Shown in pieces: positions 42,552 to 51,640 of a stretch of DNA of 64,000 nt. The stretch lies in NCBI GenBank assembly GCA_965221505.1, contig CBDCSI010000002.1, positions 496,001-560,000 of the forward strand, written 5' to 3'. The DNA is from CAZPXZ01 sp965221505 (lineage in GTDB: Bacteria; Pseudomonadota; Alphaproteobacteria; Rhodobacterales; CAZPXZ01). Every line of letters starts with the position of its first letter. The stretch's first letter is position 1. A program made the position numbers and the translations under genes. The notes below the pieces were generated by a model that had not been told where the DNA came from, did no database searches, and saw only the letters and a program-made list of their open reading frames with translations.

Positions 42552-43217
42552 GCCGGCTGGCCGTCCTGAATTCCCAGCGTCCGCAGTCCGGTCACTCGCA
42601 GAGGGCGCGTCTGCCGGCAGCGAAGAATTGCGCTCAATGTCCGGGCGTTTGAGTTCCGAACCACGCGATAACGGACTCGGTCCTTCCGTTCCTGGTTGGC
42701 TACCCGCTGGCTGGGTCAACTCGAGTATTCGGTTGGCCGCTTGCCGACCCGATGCCGAGAACGCAGAACCTGACGCCCACGGCGGCATCAGCTGGCGCAA
42801 TTGATCCTCCGAGAGCGAATCCGCCCAGCGAACGGGTGGATAGTAACCGCCGCCTCCCGGAACGCGCCTCGCATGCCTTGGCGGCACTGGCCCAGAGTAT
42901 TGCGGGTGTCCCCACTTCCGAGGATCGGAATCCACACCCCGCGGTCTCCATGGCATACCGACCGGCGTAGCAACTGCCGAGGCGCATGTAGAGACATTCC
43001 AAGCCGCGGACAGCGGAATCTCCAGATGACGACGAGGGACGCTCGCCGCCCTGCAACGGCCGTCCGGCAATGCGCTCGACGGCTGCACGGAGTCAGACCG
43101 ACTGCCTGGAGGACCGGGCCCGTCAGAGCGCCGGATACCAAGGTTGCGGAATCGATACCGCACAAGACGACACGGTGCGGCAACGCACGGGAGAGAAGGG
43201 CCGAGATAGGACGAAAT
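42552..43217 (+). other. 670-bp gap, possible gene remnant, no intact gene
   Basis: A minus-strand frame around 42700-43050 reads AGRYAMETAGCGFRSSEVG and LSTRSLGGFALGGSIAPAD, which faintly recalls a protein, but it lacks a start signal and has no clear family. Plus-strand frames are unconvincing. The region may be a decayed gene left of the defence cluster. Confidence 0.35.
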
Positions 43218-43246
43218 TTGCAGGAAAGTCGTGTGAGTTATATTAT
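43218..43246 (+). promoter_or_regulatory. Sigma-70-like promoter of the AAA ATPase gene
   Basis: TTGCAG (43218-43223), 17-nt spacer, TATTAT (43241-43246), in an AT-rich patch that stands out from the surrounding DNA. Predicted start near 43253, about 29 nt before the ATG. Confidence 0.5.
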
Positions 43247-43281
43247 CTCTGCGTGAATCGAGATTATGCAAGGTCGAAGCG

Positions 43282-44556
43282 ATGCTCTTGCGCTTCTCCG
43301 TGGAGAATCACCGCTCGATCGGCGAGCAACAGGAATTGGTGCTTGCGGCGTCGACGCTGAAGGACCGTTCCGACGGGCTGATACCCTGCTATGCCGCAGT
43401 CAGCGGCACGGTGGTTCCCGCTGCCGTAATTTACGGGGCCAACGCGTCCGGGAAGACAAGCGTGATCGACGCGCTATACACAATGAGAAAATGGGTTCTG
43501 CGGTCGCAGGACCGGGTGGAACCGAAAGGTGGAATACCCCGGAATGCGTACCGTCTCGATCCAGCTTTCTCCGACAAACCGTCCCGCTTTGGAGTCGATT
43601 TCCTTCTTGACGGCGTCCGGTATGTCTACGGATTCGAGGCCACCGATGACGCGTTCACGTCGGAGTGGCTGTACGAAGTCCCTCGATCGCACGGCAGACG
43701 ACTGTTCGAGCGAGAGGGTCAGCGATTCCATTTCGGACGGCAGCTCAGGGGGCCGAACAAAAGCGTCGCCGTACGCACCGGGTCCAACAGCCTGTTCCTG
43801 TGGGCCGCTGCCCAACGCGGCCATCCGCGTCTCTCTCCGATTCATGCGTATTTTCGGGAAATGACCTTCCCTGTGTCGAGTTCCGCAAGACCGCTCGAAA
43901 TGTCGTCCCGAGTCCTGCGAGATCCGCCGGACCATCGAGTGCTCGCCTTCCTCAAGTCGATCGGTACCGGTATCGTCGGATACCGAAGGAGACGATCAGC
44001 GACACCCGAGAAACGAGGCCTTCGACCGGAGGTCCCTGCGGCCCTCGACAGGGCTGCAGGCGTCGCCCTCTCTATGCCGCAGGATCGAGAGGATACGCGT
44101 CTGGGAGTCGAACTGGCCCGTCGAGCCAGAAGCGGGGCCCAGGTACGGCTGGATACGGAATCCGAGAGTTCCGGAACCCTTCGCCTTCTCGTCCTCCTGG
44201 ATCAGGCATTCAGGGCACTGGACTCCGGGCGTCCGATGATTGTCGACGACCTGGACACCCACCTTCACACCTATGTCGTCGAAACGGTACTCGGGCTCTT
44301 CTGTTCCCTGGATCGAAATCCCAACGGTGCGCAATTGATCGCCACCACCCACGACACGAACCTGATGAATTCCGCTCTCCTGAGACGCGATCAGATTTGG
44401 TTTACGGAGCGGACATCCGACGGGGCCACTGTTCTGTTTCCGCTTACCGACTTTCGAACGCGTAAGGGCGACAACGTCGAATACGGGTACCTGCAGGGTC
44501 GATTCGGAGCGGTTCCCGGAAACGGCAACTTATCGACGCTGAGAGACTCGATATGA
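43282..44556 (+). CDS. AAA15-type ATPase (RloA/AbiLi-like), probable defence protein
   Basis: 424 residues. Opens LLRFSVENHRSIGEQQELVL, the signature of AAA15/SMC-like ATPases with an N-terminal ENFRSI motif. Walker A YGANASGKTS near 51-60; Walker B PMIVDDLDTHLHTYVVE; H-loop LIATTHDTNLMN. Such proteins act in abortive infection or restriction (RloA, AbiLi, part of the OLD/Septu groups), often paired with a nuclease gene. Here the expected RloB-type partner is missing; the next gene is a convergent restriction endonuclease. Less GC-rich than the flanks. Function inferred from context only. Confidence 0.8.
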   Translation: MLLRFSVENHRSIGEQQELVLAASTLKDRSDGLIPCYAAVSGTVVPAAVIYGANASGKTSVIDALYTMRKWVLRSQDRVEPKGGIPRNAYRLDPAFSDKPSRFGVDFLLDGVRYVYGFEATDDAFTSEWLYEVPRSHGRRLFEREGQRFHFGRQLRGPNKSVAVRTGSNSLFLWAAAQRGHPRLSPIHAYFREMTFPVSSSARPLEMSSRVLRDPPDHRVLAFLKSIGTGIVGYRRRRSATPEKRGLRPEVPAALDRAAGVALSMPQDREDTRLGVELARRARSGAQVRLDTESESSGTLRLLVLLDQAFRALDSGRPMIVDDLDTHLHTYVVETVLGLFCSLDRNPNGAQLIATTHDTNLMNSALLRRDQIWFTERTSDGATVLFPLTDFRTRKGDNVEYGYLQGRFGAVPGNGNLSTLRDSI

Positions 44557-44660
44557 GTCGTCTCGATCACGGATCAGACACGTCAGGACGCTCCGCCCGA
44601 AAGGGTAAGCCGAGTCCCGCCTCGCGTCGTTCTGCGCGAGAAGGATAGCAGAGCCCCACC

Positions 44661-45434
44661 TCATGTCGACGTTCTTGTAGGGTCTTCGCCTCGTACGAGT
44701 CTGTAATGCCGTTCCTCCACGACACGTACCTCATCGCCCAGCCGGGCCAGTTCGAACAGTGCCACACAGCCGTCGCCCATGAACTGCACAGACACCGCGC
44801 GGCACGTAAGGTGGGGAAATCTCTGCTCGGAAAAGCGAATGTCCTGCGTCGTCTGCACTACGCTGACCTGATCCGTACCGCCCTTTGCCTGAACCGGAAT
44901 GACGACACGCTGTCCGTCCTTGTCGATTCCGACATACAGTTCGTCTATTTCAATCTGACCCAACCCCGTTACCGTCGTCCGCAGGTGATTCTGAAGGCTG
45001 TAGGTCGTCAGCCCGAGGAAAACGTCGATCAACCGATTGTACCGAACGATCGCAAGGAGCGACTGCTCGTCATTCAACGCATACTCTCGGATCAGCCCCG
45101 GCGTGGCATCCGGAATGCGAACCACATCGAGTCCCTCTTGCGGGACTACGCGTGTATTGGCCACAAGCCTGAAGCGATATCGCCCAAACCCGGCGCCTTC
45201 GATTATCCACTCGCGATTCCGGACTTGAGTATGACGAATCTTCTCGGGTAGCCTCTTCCTGTATCGATACGCGTATACGACGTCTCCAATATTCTTGACT
45301 GGCGGTATACCCAGAGCGGCAGCGCCCTCCGAAAGTTCGTCACGCGAAAACTCGAACTCCGTAAGACCCTCGTCAAAATTTTCGAAAAACACTTTCTCAA
45401 TGAGCGCGTCATATCGCCGTTGAGAATCAGACAT
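44661..45434 (-). CDS. Putative type II restriction endonuclease (PD-(D/E)XK)
   Basis: 257 residues from ATG 45434; GTG 45449 would add five. The likely active site is QIEIDELYVGIDKDGQ followed by VVIPVQAKGG, the (D/E)...QxK variant of the PD-(D/E)XK nuclease fold. No other known domain. Its gene starts inside the end of the cytosine methyltransferase gene (8-nt overlap), the normal arrangement of a type II R-M pair. Recognition site unknown. It converges with the AAA15 ATPase gene 104 bp away. Confidence 0.75.
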   Translation of the reverse strand: MSDSQRRYDALIEKVFFENFDEGLTEFEFSRDELSEGAAALGIPPVKNIGDVVYAYRYRKRLPEKIRHTQVRNREWIIEGAGFGRYRFRLVANTRVVPQEGLDVVRIPDATPGLIREYALNDEQSLLAIVRYNRLIDVFLGLTTYSLQNHLRTTVTGLGQIEIDELYVGIDKDGQRVVIPVQAKGGTDQVSVVQTTQDIRFSEQRFPHLTCRAVSVQFMGDGCVALFELARLGDEVRVVEERHYRLVRGEDPTRTST

Positions 45435-46758
45435 GGGCAACGAATCCACCGATGCGCTCGCGTTCGATATCCTCTTGCTTCCGTTTTTTTACGCCGCTCC
45501 TCCGATCTCGGCGCCCGGGCGGCGGCGCGACGCCAAAATACCCCGCCGCGTGAGAACGGTCCAACGAGAGGAGCGACGCATCCCCTAGACGGATCGGCTC
45601 TTCCGGTCTGTCGGGAAGACATCCCAACGCCTCGGCAACGCTACCCGCTACGGCTCTCGCTAGCGGCGGGGGAACCGCGTTCCCGATCTGTCGTGCGCCG
45701 TGCCACTTCGTGACATGAAAACGAAACCAATCCGGAAAGCCGTGCAGCCTCGCCATTTCGCGCACGGTTATGCACCGATCGAATTTGTAGTGTATCGGTC
45801 GAGGACTGGTAAAGGCGCCTCTCGCTCCGTCCGTTCCTGCCCGCAGCGTGTTGGACACGCCTGCTTCGGCGAGCCTATAGAACCTGCTGATCGGCTCCAC
45901 CGTCCCTGGCTCAGTTTGGCCAAACCGCATATGCGAAATAGCCGTGTGCGCTGTCCTGGCGCTCGACGTCATGACGCCGGAGTCCCAATCTCGTATGTAA
46001 CCGAGGTGCCACGAATCGTCCGTAAGGCACCGAAGTCGGGCCGCATAGGGTGACGGCTCGCCGTAGTCCCGCGTAGCGACAGCGTCGGACCGTTTAAGCG
46101 CCTCGAAGCGATCTGCGTCCGGGAGATCGCCAATGGCGTCCTCACAGCATACCCCGTCGGGCAAGCCTTCGTCGGAGCTTCGCCTTCCTGCAATGTTGGT
46201 CGACGGAGTAGGGTACTCCGGTATGGCTTCGCCTTTCCTCGCACCGAGTATGAACAGTCGCTCCCGACTCTGCGGCGTGTCAAAGTGCCCCGCGTTCAGG
46301 ACTTGCCACGGAAGCCGTACGTCGTAACCGAACTTCGCAAACTCGCCCAGGAACTCGTCCAGGAACATCCGATGTTTGCCGACGGTCAAGCCCTTTACGT
46401 TTTCGAACACGAACGCCCGCGCTTGAAGATCGACCACAATACGGACGAATTCGCGAACCAATCGATTGCGGGGGTCGTCCAGCGCGCGCTGCCCGATAAG
46501 CGAAAATCCCTGACAAGGGGCGCCGCCGAAGACGCAATCTATGCTGCCTCTCTCGACCCCTGCTGCCGCCAGGATTTCTTCCCCGGACACGCTCTCGATC
46601 GCGTTGGGGATCATCGCAGTTTGAGGAAAGTTGTATTTGTGGGTCGCGCAGTGCACAGGGTCCACTTCTACGGCGGCCGCTATATCGAAACCGGCCTGTT
46701 CGAAACCCAGGCTCAACCCGCCCACGCCGCAGAACAAGTCTATCCCGATCGGTCTCAT
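45427..46758 (-). CDS. DNA (cytosine-5) methyltransferase of a type II R-M system
   Basis: 443 residues, ATG 46758. Motif I DLFCGVGGLSLGF, motif IV GGAPCQGFS with catalytic Cys82, motif VI FENVKGL, motif VIII-like QSRERLFILGARKG, target-recognition part between about 210 and 320, and motifs IX-X TVREMARLHGFPDWF and QIGNAVPPPLA. A C-terminal tail of about 60 residues is basic. It protects host DNA from the nuclease encoded next. AT-richer codon use than the neighbours indicates acquisition by transfer. Confidence 0.93.
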   Translation of the reverse strand: MRPIGIDLFCGVGGLSLGFEQAGFDIAAAVEVDPVHCATHKYNFPQTAMIPNAIESVSGEEILAAAGVERGSIDCVFGGAPCQGFSLIGQRALDDPRNRLVREFVRIVVDLQARAFVFENVKGLTVGKHRMFLDEFLGEFAKFGYDVRLPWQVLNAGHFDTPQSRERLFILGARKGEAIPEYPTPSTNIAGRRSSDEGLPDGVCCEDAIGDLPDADRFEALKRSDAVATRDYGEPSPYAARLRCLTDDSWHLGYIRDWDSGVMTSSARTAHTAISHMRFGQTEPGTVEPISRFYRLAEAGVSNTLRAGTDGARGAFTSPRPIHYKFDRCITVREMARLHGFPDWFRFHVTKWHGARQIGNAVPPPLARAVAGSVAEALGCLPDRPEEPIRLGDASLLSLDRSHAAGYFGVAPPPGRRDRRSGVKKRKQEDIERERIGGFVAHV

Positions 46759-47912
46759 CCCCTGCCTTTCGCCCTTCTAATATTCCTTCGACGGAGTAAT
46801 GACAGTTCTCAGTCTCTGCAATTCGCGACTGATGACGACAGACAAAACTCCCGATTCGCGAGAAGCGGCGTTCGAGACCGGCGGTTGCGCGTTGCGAAGC
46901 TGCGAGCGCCTCGCCCGACGCATCAAACGCTCGCCTAGTCTCTCTCGCGTTCCTCGCTCCCTTTTCAGTTAGGTTCGAACAGTCGAGAGTCCACTTGGGC
47001 AATCTCGCCTCAATACCGTCATGACCGTTCCGAGACCGGCCGTGAGCGGAGACTGTCCAGCACCTACGCCCTCTCCAGGGAACGCCGACTTCCCGCTCCC
47101 CGATCCGACGATGCTGTCTGGCGACTTCCTCACCTCCTCGCTTCCCGGACCGTATCGCGATCCCTCCTTGGGGTCAATCCGGGGGCGCCGATCCGGCCGG
47201 CTCCTGGTCATGGGTAGAACTCGCCCTGTCACGATTCAGCCTGGGAACTGGCCTTCTCGGCCTCGCCAAGTCTCGTCTTCCTGCCGGACGAAATCGACTG
47301 TACCGGGAAGCCGCCCGAGCATGGGACGGCGTTTGCGCAAAATGAGCCCTCTCAGCGGGGCACCCTCTGTTCGACCCACAGGACCTACGCGACGGCAGAG
47401 GCCATTTGGGTGCGCGGTCGCGGACCGCACCGGCCGCAGAGCACGGCCGAAGGGGAACATTCACGTATCTCAGCGGGGCAGAACGCTGAGTTCGGTCGGG
47501 GTTCCGCATCTGGATGAGAGCGAACGAGTGCGGACCACGCCGACGCTCCGACTCTCGTTGCGGATGCGCAGCCAGAGCGATCAGCGCTCCATTGACAAGA
47601 GATTCGCGACAGACGGGCCGGCCGGACCGAGGGCGCAAGCGAAGACGGTCCGAGCGTCTCCCGCTCCAAGCCGGGGAACGCGACGACCTCGCAAGAGACC
47701 GGCTGATTCCCAACGCCGGACCAGTCCCTCGTCCGTCGACGGTCAACCCTGCCGCGACCCTCTTCCCTGCAGAAAGCGGCAACGGAATCTTCGACAGCGG
47801 TTCCGTCCTGCATCCGCGAGCGAGCGGCCCTATCATGCTGCAACTGCGCGAGGCGTACGCACTGCTGACTGGCGCCGGACAGGTTCGAGTGTCGCTCGGA
47901 GGAAAAAGATTC
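46759..47912 (+). other. 1.15-kb gap between the R-M system and fructokinase
   Basis: The longest gene-free stretch of the window. A minus-strand frame upstream of the methyltransferase (about 46790-47002) reads PKWTLDCSNLTEKGARNAR but is not recognisable, and plus-strand frames from 47021 and 47514 are Arg/Ser/Pro-rich. The 47.0-47.9 kb part has no clear repeat or hairpin. It may hold remnants of the insertion that brought the R-M genes. Confidence 0.45.
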
Positions 47913-48875
47913 ATGTTTGTCGTCTGTGGGGAGGCGCTCTGGGACCTGTTCGCGACGGAACGGGAAGACGGCCTGACGTTCGAAGCGGTCATCGGCGGAT
48001 CGCCGCTTAACGTCGCGCTGGGCCTTCGCAGGCTCGAAGTCCCGTCTGCGTTGCTCACAGGCCTCTCGACCGACCGGCTCGGCGAGCGAATTCTCGACGT
48101 TCTGAACCGCGAGCGGGTGGACACCAGTCTCCTGGTGAAAATGACCAATCCGACCACCCTGTCGCTGGTCGACGTAGGAAAGGACGGCTCGCCGGCCTAC
48201 GCGTTCTACGGCGAGGCGGCGGCCGACCGCTCGCTTCGGAGCGAGGATCTGCCGCCCTTGCCGCCGGAGGTCTGGGGCCTGCATGCCGGATCCTATTCCC
48301 TGGCCGTAGATCCGGTCGGCTCCAGCCTCCTGGGTCTCATGCGGCGCGAAGCGGGACGCCGCCTGATCACGATCGATCCGAACGTCCGTCTGAACGTCGA
48401 GCCGGACGTTTCCGTCTGGTGCGAGCGCATCGAGGATTTCGCGGCAAGCGCGGATCTGGTCAAGGCCAGCGTCGAGGATCTCGAACTGCTCTATCCGGGC
48501 GTACCGCACGACCGGACCGTCCGTCGCTGGCTGGATGCAGGCGTCACGCTCGTAGTGCTGACGCAGGGCCTCGAAGGGGCGACGGCGTTCGGGCCGTTCG
48601 GCCGGGTCGAGGCAGGAGGCAGGTCGGTCGAAGTGGTCGACTGCGTCGGAGCCGGGGACGCGTTCCAGGCAGCCTTGATCGCCGGGTTGGAGGCACGCGA
48701 CGCGACAACTTCCGAAGCGTTGCGGTCGCTCGGCGGGGACGAAATGGCGGCCCTGCTGAAATTCTCCAACGCGGCCGCCGCCATCGCCTGCAGCCGGCGC
48801 GGCGCAAACCTGCCGACGCACGCGGAAGCGGCGCGATTCGCGCTGGATTCGAACCGACGTCCATCTCGCGTGTAA
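47913..48875 (+). CDS. Fructokinase-like PfkB kinase
   Basis: 320 residues from ATG 47913, with GGAGG 9 nt upstream; an in-frame ATG at 47835 is less likely because MFVVCGEALWDLF is the usual beginning. PfkB features: IGGSPLNVALGLRRLEVPS, ITIDPNVRLNVEPDVSVW, LVKASVEDLELLYPG and the catalytic VDCVGAGDAFQAALIAGL. Close to bacterial fructokinases. It converges with mtlK and smoS, whose products make fructose from mannitol and sorbitol, so fructose is the likely substrate. A weak CCGCCG/CGGCGG hairpin lies in the 39-bp gap to mtlK. Confidence 0.85.
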   Translation: MFVVCGEALWDLFATEREDGLTFEAVIGGSPLNVALGLRRLEVPSALLTGLSTDRLGERILDVLNRERVDTSLLVKMTNPTTLSLVDVGKDGSPAYAFYGEAAADRSLRSEDLPPLPPEVWGLHAGSYSLAVDPVGSSLLGLMRREAGRRLITIDPNVRLNVEPDVSVWCERIEDFAASADLVKASVEDLELLYPGVPHDRTVRRWLDAGVTLVVLTQGLEGATAFGPFGRVEAGGRSVEVVDCVGAGDAFQAALIAGLEARDATTSEALRSLGGDEMAALLKFSNAAAAIACSRRGANLPTHAEAARFALDSNRRPSRV

Positions 48876-48914
48876 ATCGGATCCGCCGCGCCGCGCCGGA
48901 CGGCGGCACTCCAA

Positions 48915-50384
48915 CTACGACGCCAGATACCGCCGAATCGCCTCCTCGGAACCGTGCTCCCACACGCACGCCAGCGCCTTGACGAACGCGTGCGCAAAGC
49001 GCTCGTTCTCGCCCGTATCGCCGTAAATCTGACGCAGGCCGAGCCACTTCGACGGATCGTCCCGCGCCTGTCGCGCACGCTCGACCAGCGATTCCCACCG
49101 TGTATCGTTGGGTTCGATCGTCGCGCCGGCCTCGTCGAACCCGGCGCAATACCGGCACCAGAGCGCCGACGACAGCGCAAGCCCTTCGACCGGACCGCCC
49201 GCAGCCAGATTGTCCCGCACGGAAGGAACGACGAACTTCGGCTGCCGGTCGGAGCCGTCCTGGCACAGTCGCCGAACGGTGTCCGCGATGCGCGGATTGG
49301 AGAACCGCTCCCGAATTCGGGCCTCGTATGCGACCAGGGATACGCCCGGAACCGCACCGGTAATCGGAACGATCTCGTCCCGCTCGACCCGGGCGAGAAA
49401 CGCGCCGATCGAGGTGTCCGCCATGGCATCATGGGCGTATTCGATGCCGCGCAAGGCGGCCGGATACGCCATCACCGCATGCCCGCCGTTCAGGATGCGG
49501 ATCTTCATGTTCTCGAACGGCGTCACGTCCGGCACGAACTGGACGCCGACCCGCTCGAGGTCCGGACGCCCGGCGGAGAAACGGTCCTCGATTACCCATT
49601 GCCGAAACGGTTCGCAGAACACCGGCCTCGAATCGTCCACGCCAAGCCGGTCCCGGAGGTCGGTCCGCCGCGCCTCGGTGGTCGCCGGCGTGATCCGGTC
49701 GACCATGGCGTTCGGAAATCCCACCCGCTCCGCGATCCAGTCCCCGAGCCCGCGATCCTGACCGGCGGCGATTCCGACCACCGCGGCCCGTGCCGCTTCG
49801 CCGTTGTGCGGAACGTTGTCGCAGGACATGACCGTAAAGGGCATCGCTCCCGCCTCGCGGCGGGCCCGAAGCGCGGCGACGACCATCCCGAATACCGTTG
49901 CTGGCCAGCCGGGCGCGGCAATGTCGGCAAGGATCTCCGGGTGTTCGGCATCGAATGCGCCCGTCCCGGAATCCTGGTAGTAGCCTCCCTCCGTCACCGT
50001 CATGGAAACGATCCGGATTGCGGGGTCCTCGAGCGCTTTCAGAACGGCGACCGGCCCGCCCCCGACCGGCAGGAAACCGGCAAGGGAACCGACGACCCGC
50101 ACGGATTCCTGCGTTTCGTCCTGTTCGACGAGCGAATAGAGCCACTGCTGCGATTCCAGCCCCTCCCGCATTCGCGCGTCGGCGGGCATGACGCCTGCCC
50201 CGAGAACCGCCCAGTCCGTGCTTCCCCCGCAAGCGAGGAGCTCGTCCAGGTAGGCGGCCTGGTGCGCCCGATGGAAGTTCCCCACCCCGAAATGCAGGAT
50301 GCCCGGGATGAGGGAGGCCCGGTCGTAGGCCGGGACGGAAATTTCGCCGGGCAATTTCGGCAGCGCCGTCTCCGAGAGTCGCAT
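48915..50384 (-). CDS. mtlK: Mannitol 2-dehydrogenase (polyol-specific long-chain dehydrogenase)
   Basis: 489 residues, ATG 50384. Long-chain MDR family: N-terminal HFGVGNFHRAHQAAYLDELL for NAD binding, RIVSMTVTEGGYYQD, MSCDNVPHNGEAARAAVVG, NAMVDRITPATTEARR, and the catalytic MKIRILNGGHAVMAYPAAL with Lys, Asn and His. Oxidises D-mannitol to D-fructose (also D-arabinitol). UxuB mannonate enzymes are relatives but less similar. Begins 3 nt after smoS ends, so the two are co-transcribed. Confidence 0.88.
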   Translation of the reverse strand: MRLSETALPKLPGEISVPAYDRASLIPGILHFGVGNFHRAHQAAYLDELLACGGSTDWAVLGAGVMPADARMREGLESQQWLYSLVEQDETQESVRVVGSLAGFLPVGGGPVAVLKALEDPAIRIVSMTVTEGGYYQDSGTGAFDAEHPEILADIAAPGWPATVFGMVVAALRARREAGAMPFTVMSCDNVPHNGEAARAAVVGIAAGQDRGLGDWIAERVGFPNAMVDRITPATTEARRTDLRDRLGVDDSRPVFCEPFRQWVIEDRFSAGRPDLERVGVQFVPDVTPFENMKIRILNGGHAVMAYPAALRGIEYAHDAMADTSIGAFLARVERDEIVPITGAVPGVSLVAYEARIRERFSNPRIADTVRRLCQDGSDRQPKFVVPSVRDNLAAGGPVEGLALSSALWCRYCAGFDEAGATIEPNDTRWESLVERARQARDDPSKWLGLRQIYGDTGENERFAHAFVKALACVWEHGSEEAIRRYLAS

Positions 50385-50387
50385 GGT

Positions 50388-51161
50388 TCAGTTCATCCAG
50401 TTGCCGCCGTCGACGTTATAGGTCTGGGCGACGATATAATCCGCGTCCGACGAGGCCAGAAACACTGCCATCCCGGCCAGATCCTCGGGAACGCCCATCC
50501 TTCCGTACGGTACCTCGGCGCCAACCCGGCGTTTCTTCTCGCCGATCTCGAGACCCTCGTACTTCGCGAACAGCGCGTCGACCTGCGCCCACATATCCGT
50601 GTCCACCACCCCCGGCGCAATGGCGTTCACGTTGATGCCGTGGCGAATGAGGTCCAGCCCGGCCGATTGCGTAAGGCTGATCACGGCCGCCTTGGTCGCG
50701 CAATAGGCCCCAACCAGCGCTTCGCCTCGCCTTCCCGCCTGGCTTGCCATGTTGACGATCTTTCCGCCGTGGCCCTGCGCGATCATCTGTCGCGCGGCGG
50801 CCTGCAGCGTGAACAGCGTTCCGGCGACGTTGACTTCGAACAGCCGGACGTAGCTCTCTCTCGTAATCTCGACGATCGGCGCGAGGTCGAACACGGCCGC
50901 GTTGTTGACGAGGACGTCGAGCTTTCCGCTGTGCGCGACCACGTCGGCGATACACTGATCGACGCTTTCCTGCCGGCTGACGTCCAGCTCCAGCGCGTAG
51001 GCGGCGTCCCCGAGGCTTGCCGCGGTCGCCCGGGCCGCCTCCGCATCGATGTCGGCAACCGCCACGGTCGCGCCCTCCTCGACGTAGCGGGCCGCAAACG
51101 CCCTGCCAATGCCCGACGCGGCCCCGGTGATTAAGGACGACTTTCCCTGAAGGCGCTTCAT
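50388..51161 (-). CDS. smoS: Sorbitol dehydrogenase SmoS (SDR)
   Basis: 257 residues, ATG 51161, matching the 256-residue Rhodobacter enzyme. TGAASGIG nucleotide motif near 12-19, VADIDAEAARATAASLG with the NAD-selecting Asp, NNAAVFDLAPIVEITRESY, catalytic NMASQAGRRGEA and YCATKAAV. The end DYIVAQTYNVDGGNWM is nearly specific to SmoS/PolS. Converts sorbitol to fructose and galactitol to tagatose. In rhodobacters it sits with a polyol ABC transporter; none is adjacent here. Confidence 0.9.
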   Translation of the reverse strand: MKRLQGKSSLITGAASGIGRAFAARYVEEGATVAVADIDAEAARATAASLGDAAYALELDVSRQESVDQCIADVVAHSGKLDVLVNNAAVFDLAPIVEITRESYVRLFEVNVAGTLFTLQAAARQMIAQGHGGKIVNMASQAGRRGEALVGAYCATKAAVISLTQSAGLDLIRHGINVNAIAPGVVDTDMWAQVDALFAKYEGLEIGEKKRRVGAEVPYGRMGVPEDLAGMAVFLASSDADYIVAQTYNVDGGNWMN

Positions 51162-51604
51162 CGCACGGCCTCCGCCGGCCCCAAGGTTCTGCACATCGCT
51201 CCCTCCTCGTCTTGCGAAGTCCACGCGACCCGGGCGTAAGTGTAGAACTGCACGCCTGAACGCGCACCCCGAAGACCCGAAGTCTCCACGCCAGTGCCGC
51301 AGCAGGTCTGCAGAATCACCGCATCCGGAGGCGGGTCAGACCGCCTCAACTACAAACGCGACCCGCCCGAGCCAACTCGATGCAGCGGATTCGGGAACGT
51401 TTCGTGCCTAAGCCAAACGTTGCCAGACACCCTCGTCCGGCTCCGCCGATGGGTGCCCCGTCGGCCATCGAGCCACAACAGGGAGGAATTGGCCTGCACA
51501 ACCGATTCCTGCCGCTTCGCTACGGCCTGAAATCGACGATCGCGTCCACACGACGCCCGCTCCCCAAAATAACATGCGGATCGCGTACAGGCCAAGCTGG
51601 TCGG
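51162..51604 (+). other. 440-bp gap upstream of smoS, no gene
   Basis: Divergent region between smoS and the second toxin-antitoxin pair; no credible frame. A GAGGAGGG purine run just before smoS on the minus strand is likely its ribosome binding region or leader. No operator palindrome was recognised. Confidence 0.45.
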
Positions 51605-51631
51605 TTGACGAGAGCGGATTTCAACTACTAT
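51605..51631 (+). promoter_or_regulatory. Candidate promoter of the second toxin-antitoxin pair
   Basis: TTGACG (51605-51610) and TACTAT (51626-51631) with a short 15-nt spacer. The transcript would start only a few nt before ATG 51641, so no ribosome binding site fits between; translation would be nearly leaderless. Confidence 0.35.
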
Positions 51632-51640
51632 CCTCTCGTC

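Noticed and set aside
42700..43056. Minus-strand frame reading AGRYAMETAGCGFRSSEVG, possibly a sulfatase-modifying-factor or similar domain
   Set aside because: No start signal, no complete domain and no recognisable conserved residues; at best a remnant.
41307..43271. 654-codon minus-strand frame across the PfkB kinase and the gap after it
   Set aside because: Opposite a clear PfkB gene; low-complexity Arg/Ser/Gly composition.
46280..47002. Minus-strand frame overlapping the start of the cytosine methyltransferase as a possible control (C) protein
   Set aside because: No helix-turn-helix pattern is visible and most of it is the methyltransferase read in another frame.
48883..48906. Possible terminator between convergent fructokinase and mtlK (CCGCCG/CGGCGG)
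   Set aside because: Only six pairs with a 12-nt loop and no T-run; too weak in DNA of this composition.
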